Assembly (NCBI GenBank): GCA_030427405.1
Contig: JAUHXK010000002.1
Span: forward strand, 310,001 to 374,000
From: Alphaproteobacteria bacterium
Lineage (GTDB): Bacteria; Pseudomonadota; Alphaproteobacteria; Rhodobacterales; Rhodobacteraceae
DNA: 64,000 bases
Direction of reading: 5' to 3'
Position numbers and translations under genes: made by a program. The notes below the pieces were generated by a model that searched no databases, had not been told where the DNA came from, and saw only the letters and a program-made list of their open reading frames with translations. This document shows, piece after piece, positions 8,131 to 18,697 of this stretch. The first letter of the stretch is position 1. Each line of letters starts with the position of its first letter.

Positions 8131-10932
8131 CTAATGCGCCTCGGCCCAATTGGCGCCCTGACCCGCGTCAACAACAAGGCGGACATCCAGCCTGACCGCA
8201 GGATCGGACGCGCCTTCCATGACGTCCCGCGCTACTCCGATCACATTGTCAACCGCATCCTCGGCCACTTCGAACAGCAATTCGTCATGCACCTGCAGCA
8301 GCATTTTCGCGGGCAATCCGCCGATTGCGTCCGGCATCCGCACCATTGCCCGCCGGATTACATCCGCAGCTGTCCCCTGGATCGGAGCGTTGATCGCGGC
8401 CCGCCGCGCGAACCCCGCATGCGGCCCCTTGGCATTGATTTCGGGCGTATGGATCTTGCGCCCGAACAGGGTCTGAACATACCCGTGCTCTTTGGCAAAG
8501 GCGACGGTGTCGTCCATGTACTGGCGAATACCCGGAAAACGCTCGAAATAACGGTCGATAAAGCCCTGCGCCTCGGCGCGTGGGATACGCAGGTTGCGCG
8601 CCAGCCCAAAGCCCGAGATGCCATAGATCACACCAAAATTGATCGCCTTGGCCTGACGGCGGATATCCGGCGTCATCTCGTCCAGCGGCACGTCGAACAT
8701 CTCGGACGCGGTCATCGCGTGAATGTCCAGCCCATCCGCAAACGCTTGTTTCAACGCCGGAATATCGGCGATATGCGCCAGAATTCGCAGCTCGATCTGG
8801 CTATAGTCTAGGCTGACCATCACATTGCCCGGCTCAGCGATAAACGCCTCGCGGATGCGACGGCCTTCCTCGGTCCGGACAGGAATATTCTGCAGGTTCG
8901 GGTCGGTCGAGGCCAGACGCCCCGTATTGGCGCCGGTGATCGAATAAGACGTGTGCACACGCCCGGTATCGGGGTTGATATGGGTCTGCAACGCATCCGT
9001 ATAGGTCGACTTCAGTTTGGAAAGCTGCCGCCAGTCCAGCACCCGGCGCGGCAATTCATGCTCGGTCGCAAGGTCTTCCAGGATGTCGGCACCGGTCGAA
9101 TACTTGCCGGTCTTGCCCTTCTTGCCGCCCTCAAGCCCCATCTTGTCGAACAGGATCTCGCCCAGCTGCGCGGGCGAGCCTACATTGAAACTTTCGCCCG
9201 CCAGCTCGTGAATATCAGCCTCTAACCCGGCCATTTTCTGAGCAAAGGCGTTCGACATGCGGCTCAGCACATCGCGGTCGACCTTGATGCCATGCATCTC
9301 CATCTCGGCCAACACCGGCACCAGCGGACGTTCCAGCGTTTCATATACAGTCGTGACCTGCACCTGATGCAGCTGCGGTTTGAACAACTGCCAAAGGCGC
9401 AAGGTGATATCGGCATCCTCGGCGGCATAGGCGGTGGCCTCGTCAATCGGCACCTTGTCAAAGGTGATCGCCGATTTGCCCGAGCCCAGCAACGGCTTGA
9501 TCGGGATCGGCGTGTGGCTCAGATACCGCTCGGACAACGTATCCATGCCGTGCCCGTGCTCACCCCCGTGCATCGCATAGGACATCAGCATCGTGTCGTC
9601 GATCGGCGCCACGTCGACGCCGTACCGCTTAAAGATCTTGGCGTCGTATTTCATGTTCTGCCCGATCTTCAGGATCGAAGGATCCTCCAGCATCGGTTTC
9701 AACAGGGTCAAAGCCTCATCCAGCGGCATCTGCCCCTCGGCCAAGGCGTCCGAACCAAACAGATCGTCGCTTGCCCCCTCGCGATGGGTCAACGGGACAT
9801 AGCAGGCCTCGCCCGCCTCAACGCATAGCGAGATACCGACCAGACCCGCGATCATTTCGTTCAGCCCGGTAGTTTCGGTATCAACCGCCACCCAACCGCG
9901 CTCATATGCCTGATCAATCCACTTTTGCAGCGCATCCGCATCGCGCACGCATTCGTATTTCGATGCGTCAAACGGAATGACAACCGCTTCGCTTTCATCT
10001 GTCGCGGGTGCCGGGGCTTCGGCGATCACCGGGGCCTCGGCCCCCAGCTTGTCGGCAATACGCTTGGTCAGCGTCCGAAACTCCATCTCCGCCAGGAATC
10101 CAAGCAGGGTCTCTGGCTCGGGCTCCATCACCTCCAGATCATCCAGCGTAAAGTCCAGCGGCGTGTTCTCGTCCAACTGCACCAGCTTCTTCGACAGCTC
10201 GATCTGCGCGCGCTTTTCAATCAGCGTCTGGCGGCGCTTGGGCTGCTTTATTTCCTCGGCACGATCCAGCAGGGTTTCCAGATCGCCATATTCGTTGATC
10301 AACAGCGCCGCAGTCTTCACACCGATGCCCGGCGCCCCCGGCACATTGTCCACCGAATCCCCGGCCAGCGCCTGCACATCCACCACCCGTTCCGGGCCGA
10401 CACCAAATTTCTCGAACACCCCATCCCGGTCGATGCGCTTGTTCTTCATCGCATCCAGCATCTCAACGCCGTCGCCGACCAGCTGCATCAGGTCCTTGTC
10501 CGAGCTGACAATGGTCACACGCCCCCCCGCATCCCGCGCCTGAACCGCCAGCGTGGCGATGATGTCGTCGGCCTCATAGCCCTCAAGCTCCTTGCAGGCG
10601 ATGTTGAACGCCTTCGTCGCCGCGCGGGTCAATGGCATCTGGGGGCGCAAATCCTCGGGCATAGCCTCGCGATTGGCCTTGTATTGGTCATACAGATCGT
10701 TGCGAAACGTATGCGACCCCTTGTCGAAAATAACCGCGACATGCGTCGGCGCGTCAGGGCCCGCATTGTCCTCGACATATTTCTGCAACATGTTGCAGAA
10801 CCCGGAAACAGCCCCAATCGGCAACCCGTCCGACTTGCGCGTCAGCGGCGGCAGAGCATGATAAGCGCGAAAAATAAAGGCCGATCCGTCGATCAGATGC
10901 AGGTGACACCCTTTGCCAAATGCCATGGTCAT
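8131..10932 (-). CDS. polA: DNA polymerase I
   Basis: 933 residues, full length. An N-terminal 5' nuclease domain (HLIDGSAFIFRAYHALPP) is followed by a 3'-5' exonuclease domain that keeps DTETTGL and YAAEDADITLRLW, so proofreading residues are present. The polymerase domain has motif A (VSLDYSQIELRILAHI), motif B (RRQAKAINFGVIYG) and motif C (LLQVHDELLFEV). It acts in Okazaki fragment maturation and excision repair. AAGGAAGAGG precedes the ATG; a second ATG two codons in is possible. It is transcribed alone, converging with the DUF2798 gene. Confidence 0.97.
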   Translation of the reverse strand: MTMAFGKGCHLHLIDGSAFIFRAYHALPPLTRKSDGLPIGAVSGFCNMLQKYVEDNAGPDAPTHVAVIFDKGSHTFRNDLYDQYKANREAMPEDLRPQMPLTRAATKAFNIACKELEGYEADDIIATLAVQARDAGGRVTIVSSDKDLMQLVGDGVEMLDAMKNKRIDRDGVFEKFGVGPERVVDVQALAGDSVDNVPGAPGIGVKTAALLINEYGDLETLLDRAEEIKQPKRRQTLIEKRAQIELSKKLVQLDENTPLDFTLDDLEVMEPEPETLLGFLAEMEFRTLTKRIADKLGAEAPVIAEAPAPATDESEAVVIPFDASKYECVRDADALQKWIDQAYERGWVAVDTETTGLNEMIAGLVGISLCVEAGEACYVPLTHREGASDDLFGSDALAEGQMPLDEALTLLKPMLEDPSILKIGQNMKYDAKIFKRYGVDVAPIDDTMLMSYAMHGGEHGHGMDTLSERYLSHTPIPIKPLLGSGKSAITFDKVPIDEATAYAAEDADITLRLWQLFKPQLHQVQVTTVYETLERPLVPVLAEMEMHGIKVDRDVLSRMSNAFAQKMAGLEADIHELAGESFNVGSPAQLGEILFDKMGLEGGKKGKTGKYSTGADILEDLATEHELPRRVLDWRQLSKLKSTYTDALQTHINPDTGRVHTSYSITGANTGRLASTDPNLQNIPVRTEEGRRIREAFIAEPGNVMVSLDYSQIELRILAHIADIPALKQAFADGLDIHAMTASEMFDVPLDEMTPDIRRQAKAINFGVIYGISGFGLARNLRIPRAEAQGFIDRYFERFPGIRQYMDDTVAFAKEHGYVQTLFGRKIHTPEINAKGPHAGFARRAAINAPIQGTAADVIRRAMVRMPDAIGGLPAKMLLQVHDELLFEVAEDAVDNVIGVARDVMEGASDPAVRLDVRLVVDAGQGANWAEAH

Positions 10933-11056
10933 CGCGCCCTCTTCCTTGTCCGTCCGACACCACTAATGCCACGGCCCGGTCCACGGGGCCACCCGTGAAC
11001 GCATCTCAGAACTTCATCTTTTCAGAAATACTCGAATCCCGACCCGAACCGCTGGC

Positions 11057-11275
11057 TCAGACGTCAGCTTCATGCCCCTTCAGAACGTATTTGCAATCGC
11101 AATACGGGCACTCGACCCAACCGGTATCTTCGGGGATCTGCAGCCAGACGCGCGGGTGCCCCAAAGCCCCTTCGCCACCATCACAGGCGACACGAGAGGT
11201 TTCGACGATCTTGGTTTCCGGCGCTTTGATGGTCACGGCTGGCGATCCTTCTTCGGTTGTCGGCCTCGCGGGCAT
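11057..11275 (-). CDS. CHCC-type zinc-finger protein
   Basis: 72 residues with the pattern VACDGGEGALGHPRVWL, then ECPYCDCKYVL, the four-ligand C-x-H-CxxC zinc site of the zf-CHCC family. The family includes the mitochondrial complex I subunit NDUFS6 and is common as a small stand-alone protein in alphaproteobacteria. A role in respiratory complex assembly is only suggested by that relationship. It is divergent from the ABC ATPase gene with 15 bp between starts, so promoters probably overlap the coding regions. Confidence 0.88.
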   Translation of the reverse strand: MPARPTTEEGSPAVTIKAPETKIVETSRVACDGGEGALGHPRVWLQIPEDTGWVECPYCDCKYVLKGHEADV

Positions 11276-11290
11276 GTACTAGGTGCGTTT

Positions 11291-12316
11291 ATGAGCGATG
11301 AGCAAACCGGGGGCAAGAGCCACATGAACGATGCGGCAATCAGGATCGAAGCGCTGCGCAAGACCTATCGGGGTGGTAAGGGGCAGCCCCGGAAAGAGGC
11401 GCTGAAAGGGATTGACCTCACCGTCCCTCGCGGCTCGGTCTTTGGCCTCCTGGGTCCCAACGGCGCCGGGAAATCGACGCTGATCAACATTCTGGCCGGT
11501 CTCGTGGTCAAATCTTCGGGCAACGTATCGATCTGGGGGTTCGATCAGGACCAGAACCCGCGCCAGTCGCGCGCCGCGATCGGCGTGATGCCGCAAGAAT
11601 TGAACCTTGACCCGTTCTTCACCCCCCGTGGCGCGCTTGAGGTTCAGGCCGGCCTCTATGGCGTCCCCAGGTCCCAGCGCAAAAGCGACGAGATTCTTGA
11701 ACTTGTCGGCCTCAGCGACAAGGCCGAGGCCTATGCCCGCACCCTGTCCGGTGGCATGCGGCGCCGGCTGCTGCTGGCAAAGGCGCTGGTGCACCATCCA
11801 AAGGTTCTGGTTCTGGACGAACCCACCGCCGGGGTCGATATCGAGCTGCGCCGGATGCTGTGGACCAATGTGCGCCGACTGAACGAACAGGGTATGACCA
11901 TTATCCTGACCACGCATTACCTCGAAGAGGCGCAAGAGATGTGTGACGAAATCGCCATCATCAACCACGGAGAAAAGATTGCGCAGGACAGCACCGCCAA
12001 CCTGTTGGGGCGCATGGACAGCCGCTCGATGGTGATCGTGCCCGACAGCCCCGTGATCGACCTGCCGGTTGCGCCGGGCGTCGAAACCACGCTGCGCGAG
12101 GATGGCACCCTTGTTCTGCAATACCGAACGGCCCAGGCCAGCGCCGAGCAAGTGCTGGAATCCGTGCGCGCCGCCAATATCCGCATTCGCGACGTCCGCA
12201 CCCAAGAGGCTGACCTCGAAGACGTCTTTCTTTCGCTCACCTCGTCCCGCGCCGCGGAAACCCCGGCCCAAGATCAGGACCAGCCGCGTCGCGGACTACA
12301 CCGGGTCAAACTCTAG
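11291..12316 (+). CDS. ABC transporter ATP-binding protein (ABC-2 type exporter ATPase)
   Basis: 341 residues. Walker A is GPNGAGKS, the signature is LSGGMRRRL, Walker B is VLVLDEPTAGVD and the switch His lies in TTHYLEE. The C-terminal tail with the ADLEDVFLSLT motif is that of ABC-2 (CcmA/NodI/drug-export type) ATPases. No membrane permease gene is adjacent, so its partner must be elsewhere. The start at 11291 is chosen by position; an ATG at 11324 (MNDAAIRIEAL) is an alternative. The longer open frame back to 11072 overlaps the zinc-finger gene and is not credible. Its stop overlaps the convergent DUF1203 gene by 4 bases. Confidence 0.9.
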   Translation: MSDEQTGGKSHMNDAAIRIEALRKTYRGGKGQPRKEALKGIDLTVPRGSVFGLLGPNGAGKSTLINILAGLVVKSSGNVSIWGFDQDQNPRQSRAAIGVMPQELNLDPFFTPRGALEVQAGLYGVPRSQRKSDEILELVGLSDKAEAYARTLSGGMRRRLLLAKALVHHPKVLVLDEPTAGVDIELRRMLWTNVRRLNEQGMTIILTTHYLEEAQEMCDEIAIINHGEKIAQDSTANLLGRMDSRSMVIVPDSPVIDLPVAPGVETTLREDGTLVLQYRTAQASAEQVLESVRAANIRIRDVRTQEADLEDVFLSLTSSRAAETPAQDQDQPRRGLHRVKL

Positions 12317-12777
12317 GCGCGGTCGATCCGCGCCTGATAGCAGTTGTTCCGGGCCGACCGGACATGGATATAGGCCACGTCCGGGCGAGAGAATATCTCT
12401 GCCACCGCCGCGCTTATCCGGTCCGTGGGGGTGACAAGGCCTGTGCCATAAACGATCCGGTCATCCTTGCCGTACCCCTTGATCAAATAGTCCGGTGACG
12501 TGGTCAAAATCTCGGGCATCTCTGTGCCGTCAAAGCGTTCACATGGCGCGGCGCACAGAAATATCGGGCCGGTTTCCGCGTATGGATGTGTCTCTAAGAA
12601 AGGGCGATGTGCCAATATCAGCATTTCGGCGCCCTCGGGAACGTGCTTCAGACAGTGACGGCACGGGTTGCCAGCGCCGGTCGAAACGGCGCGTTCCGGC
12701 GTCGCTCCATATGCGTCCGGATGACCGGCCTGCAGGGCGCGAACCTCTGCGGTGGGCAGGGCGGTGATCTTGTACAT
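12313..12777 (-). CDS. DUF1203 domain-containing protein
   Basis: 154 residues starting MYKITALPTAEVRAL, with NPCRHCLKHVPEGAEML, FLCAAPCERF and VRSARNNCYQARI, the typical blocks of DUF1203. Function is unknown; the conserved cysteines might bind metal. The ATG is preceded by AAGGAGA, which overrules the much longer upstream frame. It is divergent from dnaE2 with 109 bp between the starts; the SOS box of dnaE2 lies in that gap and might affect this gene too. Confidence 0.87.
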   Translation of the reverse strand: MYKITALPTAEVRALQAGHPDAYGATPERAVSTGAGNPCRHCLKHVPEGAEMLILAHRPFLETHPYAETGPIFLCAAPCERFDGTEMPEILTTSPDYLIKGYGKDDRIVYGTGLVTPTDRISAAVAEIFSRPDVAYIHVRSARNNCYQARIDRA

Positions 12778-12855
12778 GTCGGGTCTCCTTTTTTGCGACC
12801 TTGCCCGTCCGGCACACCTCAATCGACCCGTTTCCTGCGCAAAGGACTCGAAAAA

Positions 12856-12870
12856 GAACAAAACGTGAAT
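12856..12870 (+). promoter_or_regulatory. SOS box (LexA operator) of dnaE2, one mismatch
   Basis: The sequence GAACAAAACGTGAAT fits the alphaproteobacterial LexA operator GAAC-N7-GAAC except for the last base. It lies 16 bases before the dnaE2 start codon. A perfect copy with a very similar spacer lies before imuB at 19027, which makes chance unlikely. It predicts LexA repression and DNA-damage induction of dnaE2 and of the gene behind it. Confidence 0.8.
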
Positions 12871-12886
12871 ATAATGTGGAATCGCC

Positions 12887-15805
12887 ATGTATGCCGAACT
12901 GTCCATCACGTCGAATTTCACCTTCCTCACCGGGGCCTCACACCCCGAGGAGTATATGGAGCGTGCCGTCACCCTGGGTCTGCCCGCCATCGCGATTGCC
13001 GATGACAACTCGGTTGCCGGGATCGTGCGTGCCCATACCCAAGGACGCGAGATCGCCCGCAAGGTGCGCGAACGGCTGGAGTGGGAGGCGCAGAACACCC
13101 TGATCGGCCCGCCCTGCCCCGATCACATCCCGAAACCGCCCTCATACCCGATCCATGCGGTGCCACGCCTGATCCCGGCGGCGCGGCTGATCTTTACCGA
13201 CGCGCCCACCGTCACCGCCCTGCCCCTGAACCGACAGGGCTGGGCCAACCTGTGCCGTATCCTGTCGACCGGCCGTTTGCGCGCCGATAAAGGCGATTGC
13301 ATCCTGCACCTGTCCGACCTGCTGGATTTTTCCGACGGCCTGCACCTGCTGCTCTGGCCACAAGCAGACCGGTCAAAGGGCGGCGCGAGCGCGTGGCGGA
13401 CACAGGCGCAACAGTTGACGCGCCGCTTTGGTGGGCGGATGCATCTGCTGATGCACCCTCGCTATGATGGCGCAGATGGTACGTATTTCTCTTTATTAGA
13501 GACTGAATCAAAGCAACTCGACATCCCCACCCTCGCAAGCGCCACGCCGCTGATGCATCACGGCACCCGCCGCAAGCTGGCGGATGTGCTGACCGCCATC
13601 CGCCTGCGCCGCAAGGTGGATGACCTGGGCCGCGCCGCACTGGCCAATGGCGAACAGCGGCTGCGGTCCGAGGGGGAAATGCTGCGTATCTTCAAGGGTC
13701 ACGAGGGGGCCGTCACCCGTGCCCATGACCTCAGCGAACAGCTCACCTTCTCGCTTGATGAATTGCGCTATGAATACCCCAGCGAGGGCAGCGCGCAGGA
13801 AACCCCGACCCAACGCCTGCACCGCCTGGCACATGAGGGGCTGCAATGGCGCTATCCGGCGGGGGCGTCGGAAAAGGCCAAAAAGATGCTGGCGCACGAG
13901 CTGACACTGATCGGCAAGCTGAAGTATGAGCCCTATTTCCTGACCGTCCGCGATATTGTCCATTTCGCCCGCGCGCGCGGCATCCTGTGCCAGGGGCGCG
14001 GTTCGGCGGCCAATTCGGTGGTCTGCTTCTGCCTCGGCATCACCGAGGTCAGCCCCGAGATGGGCACGATGGTCTTTGAGCGCTTCGTGTCCGAGGCGCG
14101 AGACGAGCCGCCCGATATCGACGTGGATTTCGAGCATGAACGCCGCGAAGAGGTGATCCAGCATATCTATGAACGCTATGGCCGTCACCGCGCAGGGCTC
14201 TGCGCCACCGTGATCCATTATCGCGGCAAGCGCGCGATTCGTGAGGTCGGCCGCGCCATGGGTCTGACCGAGGACACGATCTCGGCGCTCAGCTCGCAGC
14301 TCTGGGGGTTCTTCTCGGCCGCCGGGCTAGAGGCCGAACGCATGCGCGAGATTGGCCTTGACCCCGAAGACAGGCGTCTGAAACAGACTCTAACATTGGT
14401 GTATGAGATCAATGGATTCCCCCGTCACCTTTCGCAGCATGTCGGTGGTTTCATCATCACCGAGGGGCGATTGGACGAGATCGTCCCGATCGAAAACGCC
14501 ACGATGGAGGACCGCACGGTCATCTGCTGGGACAAGGACGATATCGACTCCTTAGGTATCCTCAAGGTCGATGTCCTGAGCCTTGGCATGCTCACCTGCA
14601 TCCGCAAGGCCTTTGACCTGATCGGACAGCATCATCAGACCGGCTATACGCTGGCCACCCTGCCGCCCGAGGACCCGGCGGTCTATGACATGCTGTGCAA
14701 GGCAGACAGCGTTGGCGTGTTTCAGGTGGAATCACGGGCGCAGATGAACTTTTTGCCCCGGATGCGGCCGCGCAATTTCTATGACCTAGTGATCGAAGTC
14801 GCCATCATCCGCCCCGGCCCCATCCAGGGCGACATGGTCCACCCCTATATCCGCCGCCGAAACGGAGAGGAGGAGGTCAGCTTCCCCTCGGACGCATTGG
14901 GTGATGTGCTGGGCAAGACACTGGGCGTGCCGCTGTTTCAGGAACAGGCGATGCAGATCGCCATTGTCGGCGCAGGCTTCACCCCGGAACAGGCAGACCG
15001 TCTGCGGCGGTCGCTGGCCACGTTCAAGAAACATGGGTCCGTCAGCGAGTTCCGCAGCCTGTTCCTGCGGGGGATGCGGCGCAACGGCTATGACGCCGAC
15101 TTTGCCGAGCGGTGCTTCAGCCAGATCGAAGGGTTCGGGTCTTATGGCTTTCCCGAAAGCCACGCGGCCAGCTTTGCGCTGCTGGTCTATGCCTCGGCCT
15201 GGATCAAATGCCACCATCCGGGGATTTTTGCCTGCGCGCTGCTGAACTCGCAGCCGATGGGGTTTTATGCGCCCGCCCAGATCGTGCGGGATGCCCGCGA
15301 ACACGGCGTTCAGGTGCGCCCGGTCTGCATCAATGCCAGTTTCTGGGACAATGTAATGGAACCCGACGGCCATGGCGGGCTGGCCCTGCGGCTGGGGTTC
15401 CGCCAGATCAAGGGCCTGAGCGAGGAGGACGCCAGCTGGCTGACCGCCGCGCGGGGCAACGGCTATACCCAAGTGGATGACGTCTGGCGCCGTGCGGGGC
15501 TGGGCCCGTCGGTGATCGAACGTCTGGCCGAGGCCGATGCCTTTGCTGCCTGCGACCTGACCCGGCGCGAGGCTCTGTGGCAGGCCAAGGCGATTGCCAC
15601 CGTCAAACCCCTGCCCCTGTTTTCACAGGATCTTGAGGGCGAGTATCTGGACGAGCCCGAGGCCCATCTGCCACAGATGACGCTGGGCGAGCAGGTGGTC
15701 GAGGATTACGTCGCCACCCGTCTCAGCCTGCGCGCGCACCCGGTGGCCCTGTTGCGGCATTTGCTGACGCCGGGACAGCGCGACAAAACCACCCCTGTAG
15801 CATGA
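12887..15805 (+). CDS. dnaE2: Error-prone DNA polymerase DnaE2/ImuC, C-terminally shortened
   Basis: 972 residues. The N-terminal PHP domain (MYAELSITSNFTFLTGASHPEEY) is followed by the polymerase III alpha catalytic core with PDIDVDFEHERREE near 405-418 holding two catalytic aspartates, and YGFPESHAASFALLVYASAW near 755. The protein partners with ImuB in SOS translesion synthesis. Family members usually run to about 1050-1150 residues and end in an OB-fold domain; here the frame ends about 15 residues after LSLRAHPVALLR, just where the OB fold would begin. The stop overlaps the globin ATG. A start other than 12887 is unlikely given the conserved N-terminus. Whether it is still functional is open. 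Confidence 0.93.
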   Translation: MYAELSITSNFTFLTGASHPEEYMERAVTLGLPAIAIADDNSVAGIVRAHTQGREIARKVRERLEWEAQNTLIGPPCPDHIPKPPSYPIHAVPRLIPAARLIFTDAPTVTALPLNRQGWANLCRILSTGRLRADKGDCILHLSDLLDFSDGLHLLLWPQADRSKGGASAWRTQAQQLTRRFGGRMHLLMHPRYDGADGTYFSLLETESKQLDIPTLASATPLMHHGTRRKLADVLTAIRLRRKVDDLGRAALANGEQRLRSEGEMLRIFKGHEGAVTRAHDLSEQLTFSLDELRYEYPSEGSAQETPTQRLHRLAHEGLQWRYPAGASEKAKKMLAHELTLIGKLKYEPYFLTVRDIVHFARARGILCQGRGSAANSVVCFCLGITEVSPEMGTMVFERFVSEARDEPPDIDVDFEHERREEVIQHIYERYGRHRAGLCATVIHYRGKRAIREVGRAMGLTEDTISALSSQLWGFFSAAGLEAERMREIGLDPEDRRLKQTLTLVYEINGFPRHLSQHVGGFIITEGRLDEIVPIENATMEDRTVICWDKDDIDSLGILKVDVLSLGMLTCIRKAFDLIGQHHQTGYTLATLPPEDPAVYDMLCKADSVGVFQVESRAQMNFLPRMRPRNFYDLVIEVAIIRPGPIQGDMVHPYIRRRNGEEEVSFPSDALGDVLGKTLGVPLFQEQAMQIAIVGAGFTPEQADRLRRSLATFKKHGSVSEFRSLFLRGMRRNGYDADFAERCFSQIEGFGSYGFPESHAASFALLVYASAWIKCHHPGIFACALLNSQPMGFYAPAQIVRDAREHGVQVRPVCINASFWDNVMEPDGHGGLALRLGFRQIKGLSEEDASWLTAARGNGYTQVDDVWRRAGLGPSVIERLAEADAFAACDLTRREALWQAKAIATVKPLPLFSQDLEGEYLDEPEAHLPQMTLGEQVVEDYVATRLSLRAHPVALLRHLLTPGQRDKTTPVA

Positions 15806-16269
15806 CCGAACAAACGGGTATTGCCCCTGAACAGAGCCGAAATCCGAGACCGTCCATGTCCAGACCGACCCTGCCGCCACGCTTTCCCGCGACGCCTGCA
15901 CAGATCAACGCCCAGGTCGGTGCGTTCTATGCCCGTGTCCGAACAGATGCGCTGCTGGGGCCGGTCTTTGCCAACCATGTCGACAACTGGCCCGCACATG
16001 AGGCCAAAATCGCCGCGTTCTGGCGCAATGCCATATTGTACGAGCGCAGCTATGATGGAAATCCGCAGCGGGTCCATATCGAACGGCCCGACGTAAGGCC
16101 CGAGCTTTTCGCCCATTGGCTGGACCTGTTCGAAGAGGTCGCCACCCAGACCCTGCCCCCGGAAACCGCCACGCCCTGGGTGGCATTGGCGCGCCGCATC
16201 GGCGTCGGCATGAAGGCCGGCGTTCAATCCGCCCGCCAACCCAAAGGTGCCCCACCAGTTCTGAGGTGA
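15802..16269 (+). CDS. Group III truncated haemoglobin
   Basis: 137-155 residues. The globin part reads LGPVFANHV.NWPAHEAKIAAFWRNAIL, then GNPQRVHI with the likely proximal haem His, then LFAHWLDLFEEV and ARRIGVGMK, which matches class III truncated globins. Such proteins bind oxygen or NO and are linked to NO detoxification or redox sensing. The ATG at 15802 overlaps the dnaE2 stop as ATGA; the ATG at 15856 (MSRPTLPPRF) gives a more usual length and is equally possible. Either way it should be carried on the dnaE2 transcript, so it may be SOS-induced. No other NO genes are near. Confidence 0.85.
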   Translation: MTEQTGIAPEQSRNPRPSMSRPTLPPRFPATPAQINAQVGAFYARVRTDALLGPVFANHVDNWPAHEAKIAAFWRNAILYERSYDGNPQRVHIERPDVRPELFAHWLDLFEEVATQTLPPETATPWVALARRIGVGMKAGVQSARQPKGAPPVLR

Positions 16270-16426
16270 ACCGCAATCCGGGCAGGGCACCGGCGCTTCC
16301 GGGAACGGTGTTAGCGGTAAAATTGGGGCTATGCGCATTCAGAAAATGCGTTTAACCAAGGGACAGCGCGCAATCCGCCGCCCCGCCCCTGTGACCAGGG
16401 CTGACCCTAAGACCGAGGCCAGACAG

Positions 16427-17383
16427 ATGAGCACACAGAACACAATCCTTCGGGGGCTGGGATATGCATTTCTGGGCTTTGCGGTTTTTGCCAGCCATGA
16501 CGCATTGATCAAGGTGCTGGGCGCGACCTATTCGGTGATGCAGATCATCTTTTTCGCCACGCTGTTTTCTTTTGTCCCGATGGCCGTTTCGATGCTGGCC
16601 GACCGAACGCCCAGCAATTTCCGGCCGCATCACCCGTGGCTGGTCCTGTTGCGATCCGGCCTGATGGTCACGGCGATGTCCTGCGCCTTCTATTCCTTTT
16701 CGGTCCTTCCCCTGGCCGAGGTCTATTCGCTGCTGTTTTCCTTTCCGTTGATCGTAACGGTCCTGTCGATCCCGATTCTGGGCGAGGTGGTCCGCGCACA
16801 GCGGTGGGCCGCTGTCGGTGTGGGGCTGATCGGGGTTCTGATCGTCCTGCGGCCCGGCGCAACAGACATAACCGCAGGTCACGTCGCCGCGCTGATGGCC
16901 GCGTTCTGCAGCGCCTTCGCCTCGGTCCTGGTCCGCAAGATCGGCAACGAGGAACGCTCGGCTGTCCTGATCCTTTACCCGATGCTGCTGGCCATCGTGA
17001 CCATGAGCCTTGCGCAACCCGCCGTTTATCAGCCCCCGTCCCTGTTGCATCTGGGCATGATGGCACTGGTCGGCTTGTTCTCGGTCATCGCCCAGCACCT
17101 GATCATCCTGGCCTATCGCGCGGCCCCGGCGGGTGTTGTCGCGCCCAGCCAGTACAGCCAAATCATCTGGGCCACGATTTTCGGCGCTGTGTTCTTTGGT
17201 GAAAGCCCCGATGCCTGGGTTGCCGTCGGCGCCAGCATCATTATCGCATCGGGCGTATTCGTCGTCTGGCGGGAAAGCCGGGCCGATGTCTCGCCGAACA
17301 AGCCGGTCTTGCGGGTTCGGTCACCGCGGTCTGACACGGGGGCGTCTGGCCGGCCGGCCCGGACCGTGGAAACACAGCCCTGA
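16427..17383 (+). CDS. EamA/DMT-family transporter
   Basis: 318 residues with about ten membrane helices in two EamA repeats (GLGYAFLGFAVFASHDALIK at the start; AGHVAALMAAFCSAFASVLV in the middle). The inner-membrane exporter substrate is unknown; similarity in style to riboflavin- or SAM-type DMT carriers cannot be resolved here. The ATG at 16427 begins the conserved helix; the longer frame from 16331 adds a basic, non-conserved tail. It is 157 bp behind the globin gene and convergent with the formaldehyde dehydrogenase gene. Confidence 0.85.
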   Translation: MSTQNTILRGLGYAFLGFAVFASHDALIKVLGATYSVMQIIFFATLFSFVPMAVSMLADRTPSNFRPHHPWLVLLRSGLMVTAMSCAFYSFSVLPLAEVYSLLFSFPLIVTVLSIPILGEVVRAQRWAAVGVGLIGVLIVLRPGATDITAGHVAALMAAFCSAFASVLVRKIGNEERSAVLILYPMLLAIVTMSLAQPAVYQPPSLLHLGMMALVGLFSVIAQHLIILAYRAAPAGVVAPSQYSQIIWATIFGAVFFGESPDAWVAVGASIIIASGVFVVWRESRADVSPNKPVLRVRSPRSDTGASGRPARTVETQP

Positions 17384-17387
17384 AAGC

Positions 17388-17416
17388 AAAAGCGGCGCGG
17401 CTGTCCGCCCCGCCGC
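17388..17416 (-). terminator. Rho-independent terminator of the formaldehyde dehydrogenase gene
   Basis: On the minus strand a GC-rich hairpin (arms GCGGCGGGGCGG and CCGCGCCGC, loop ACAG, with a small bulge) is followed by TTTT. It begins 39 bases after the stop codon of the gene at 17455. It also lies just behind the convergent transporter gene. Confidence 0.7.
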
Positions 17417-17454
17417 CCTGACGCCCAGGTCCGTATGCTGTTGGTTGACCGGGG

Positions 17455-18567
<1,113 letters not shown>

Positions 18568-18697
18568 GTTTCACATCTCCCAGTCGGTTTTGCCCTGACC
18601 CTGCGGCAAATACAGGGTGTTTTCAACTGCGCTTTCATGGCAGGCTGGCTAAATAATTGATATTGCAGAAACGACATTGCCAGAACAAGGAACGCCA

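Noticed and set aside
9925-10998. 357-codon plus-strand frame opposite polA
   Set aside because: Shadow of polA, no ribosome site or motif.
11072-11290. Upstream extension of the ABC ATPase frame
   Set aside because: It runs antisense through the CHCC zinc-finger gene and lacks conservation; the ABC core starts after 11291.
12778-13098. Upstream extension of the DUF1203 frame
   Set aside because: AAGGAGA before the ATG at 12777 and the family N-terminus fix the shorter start.
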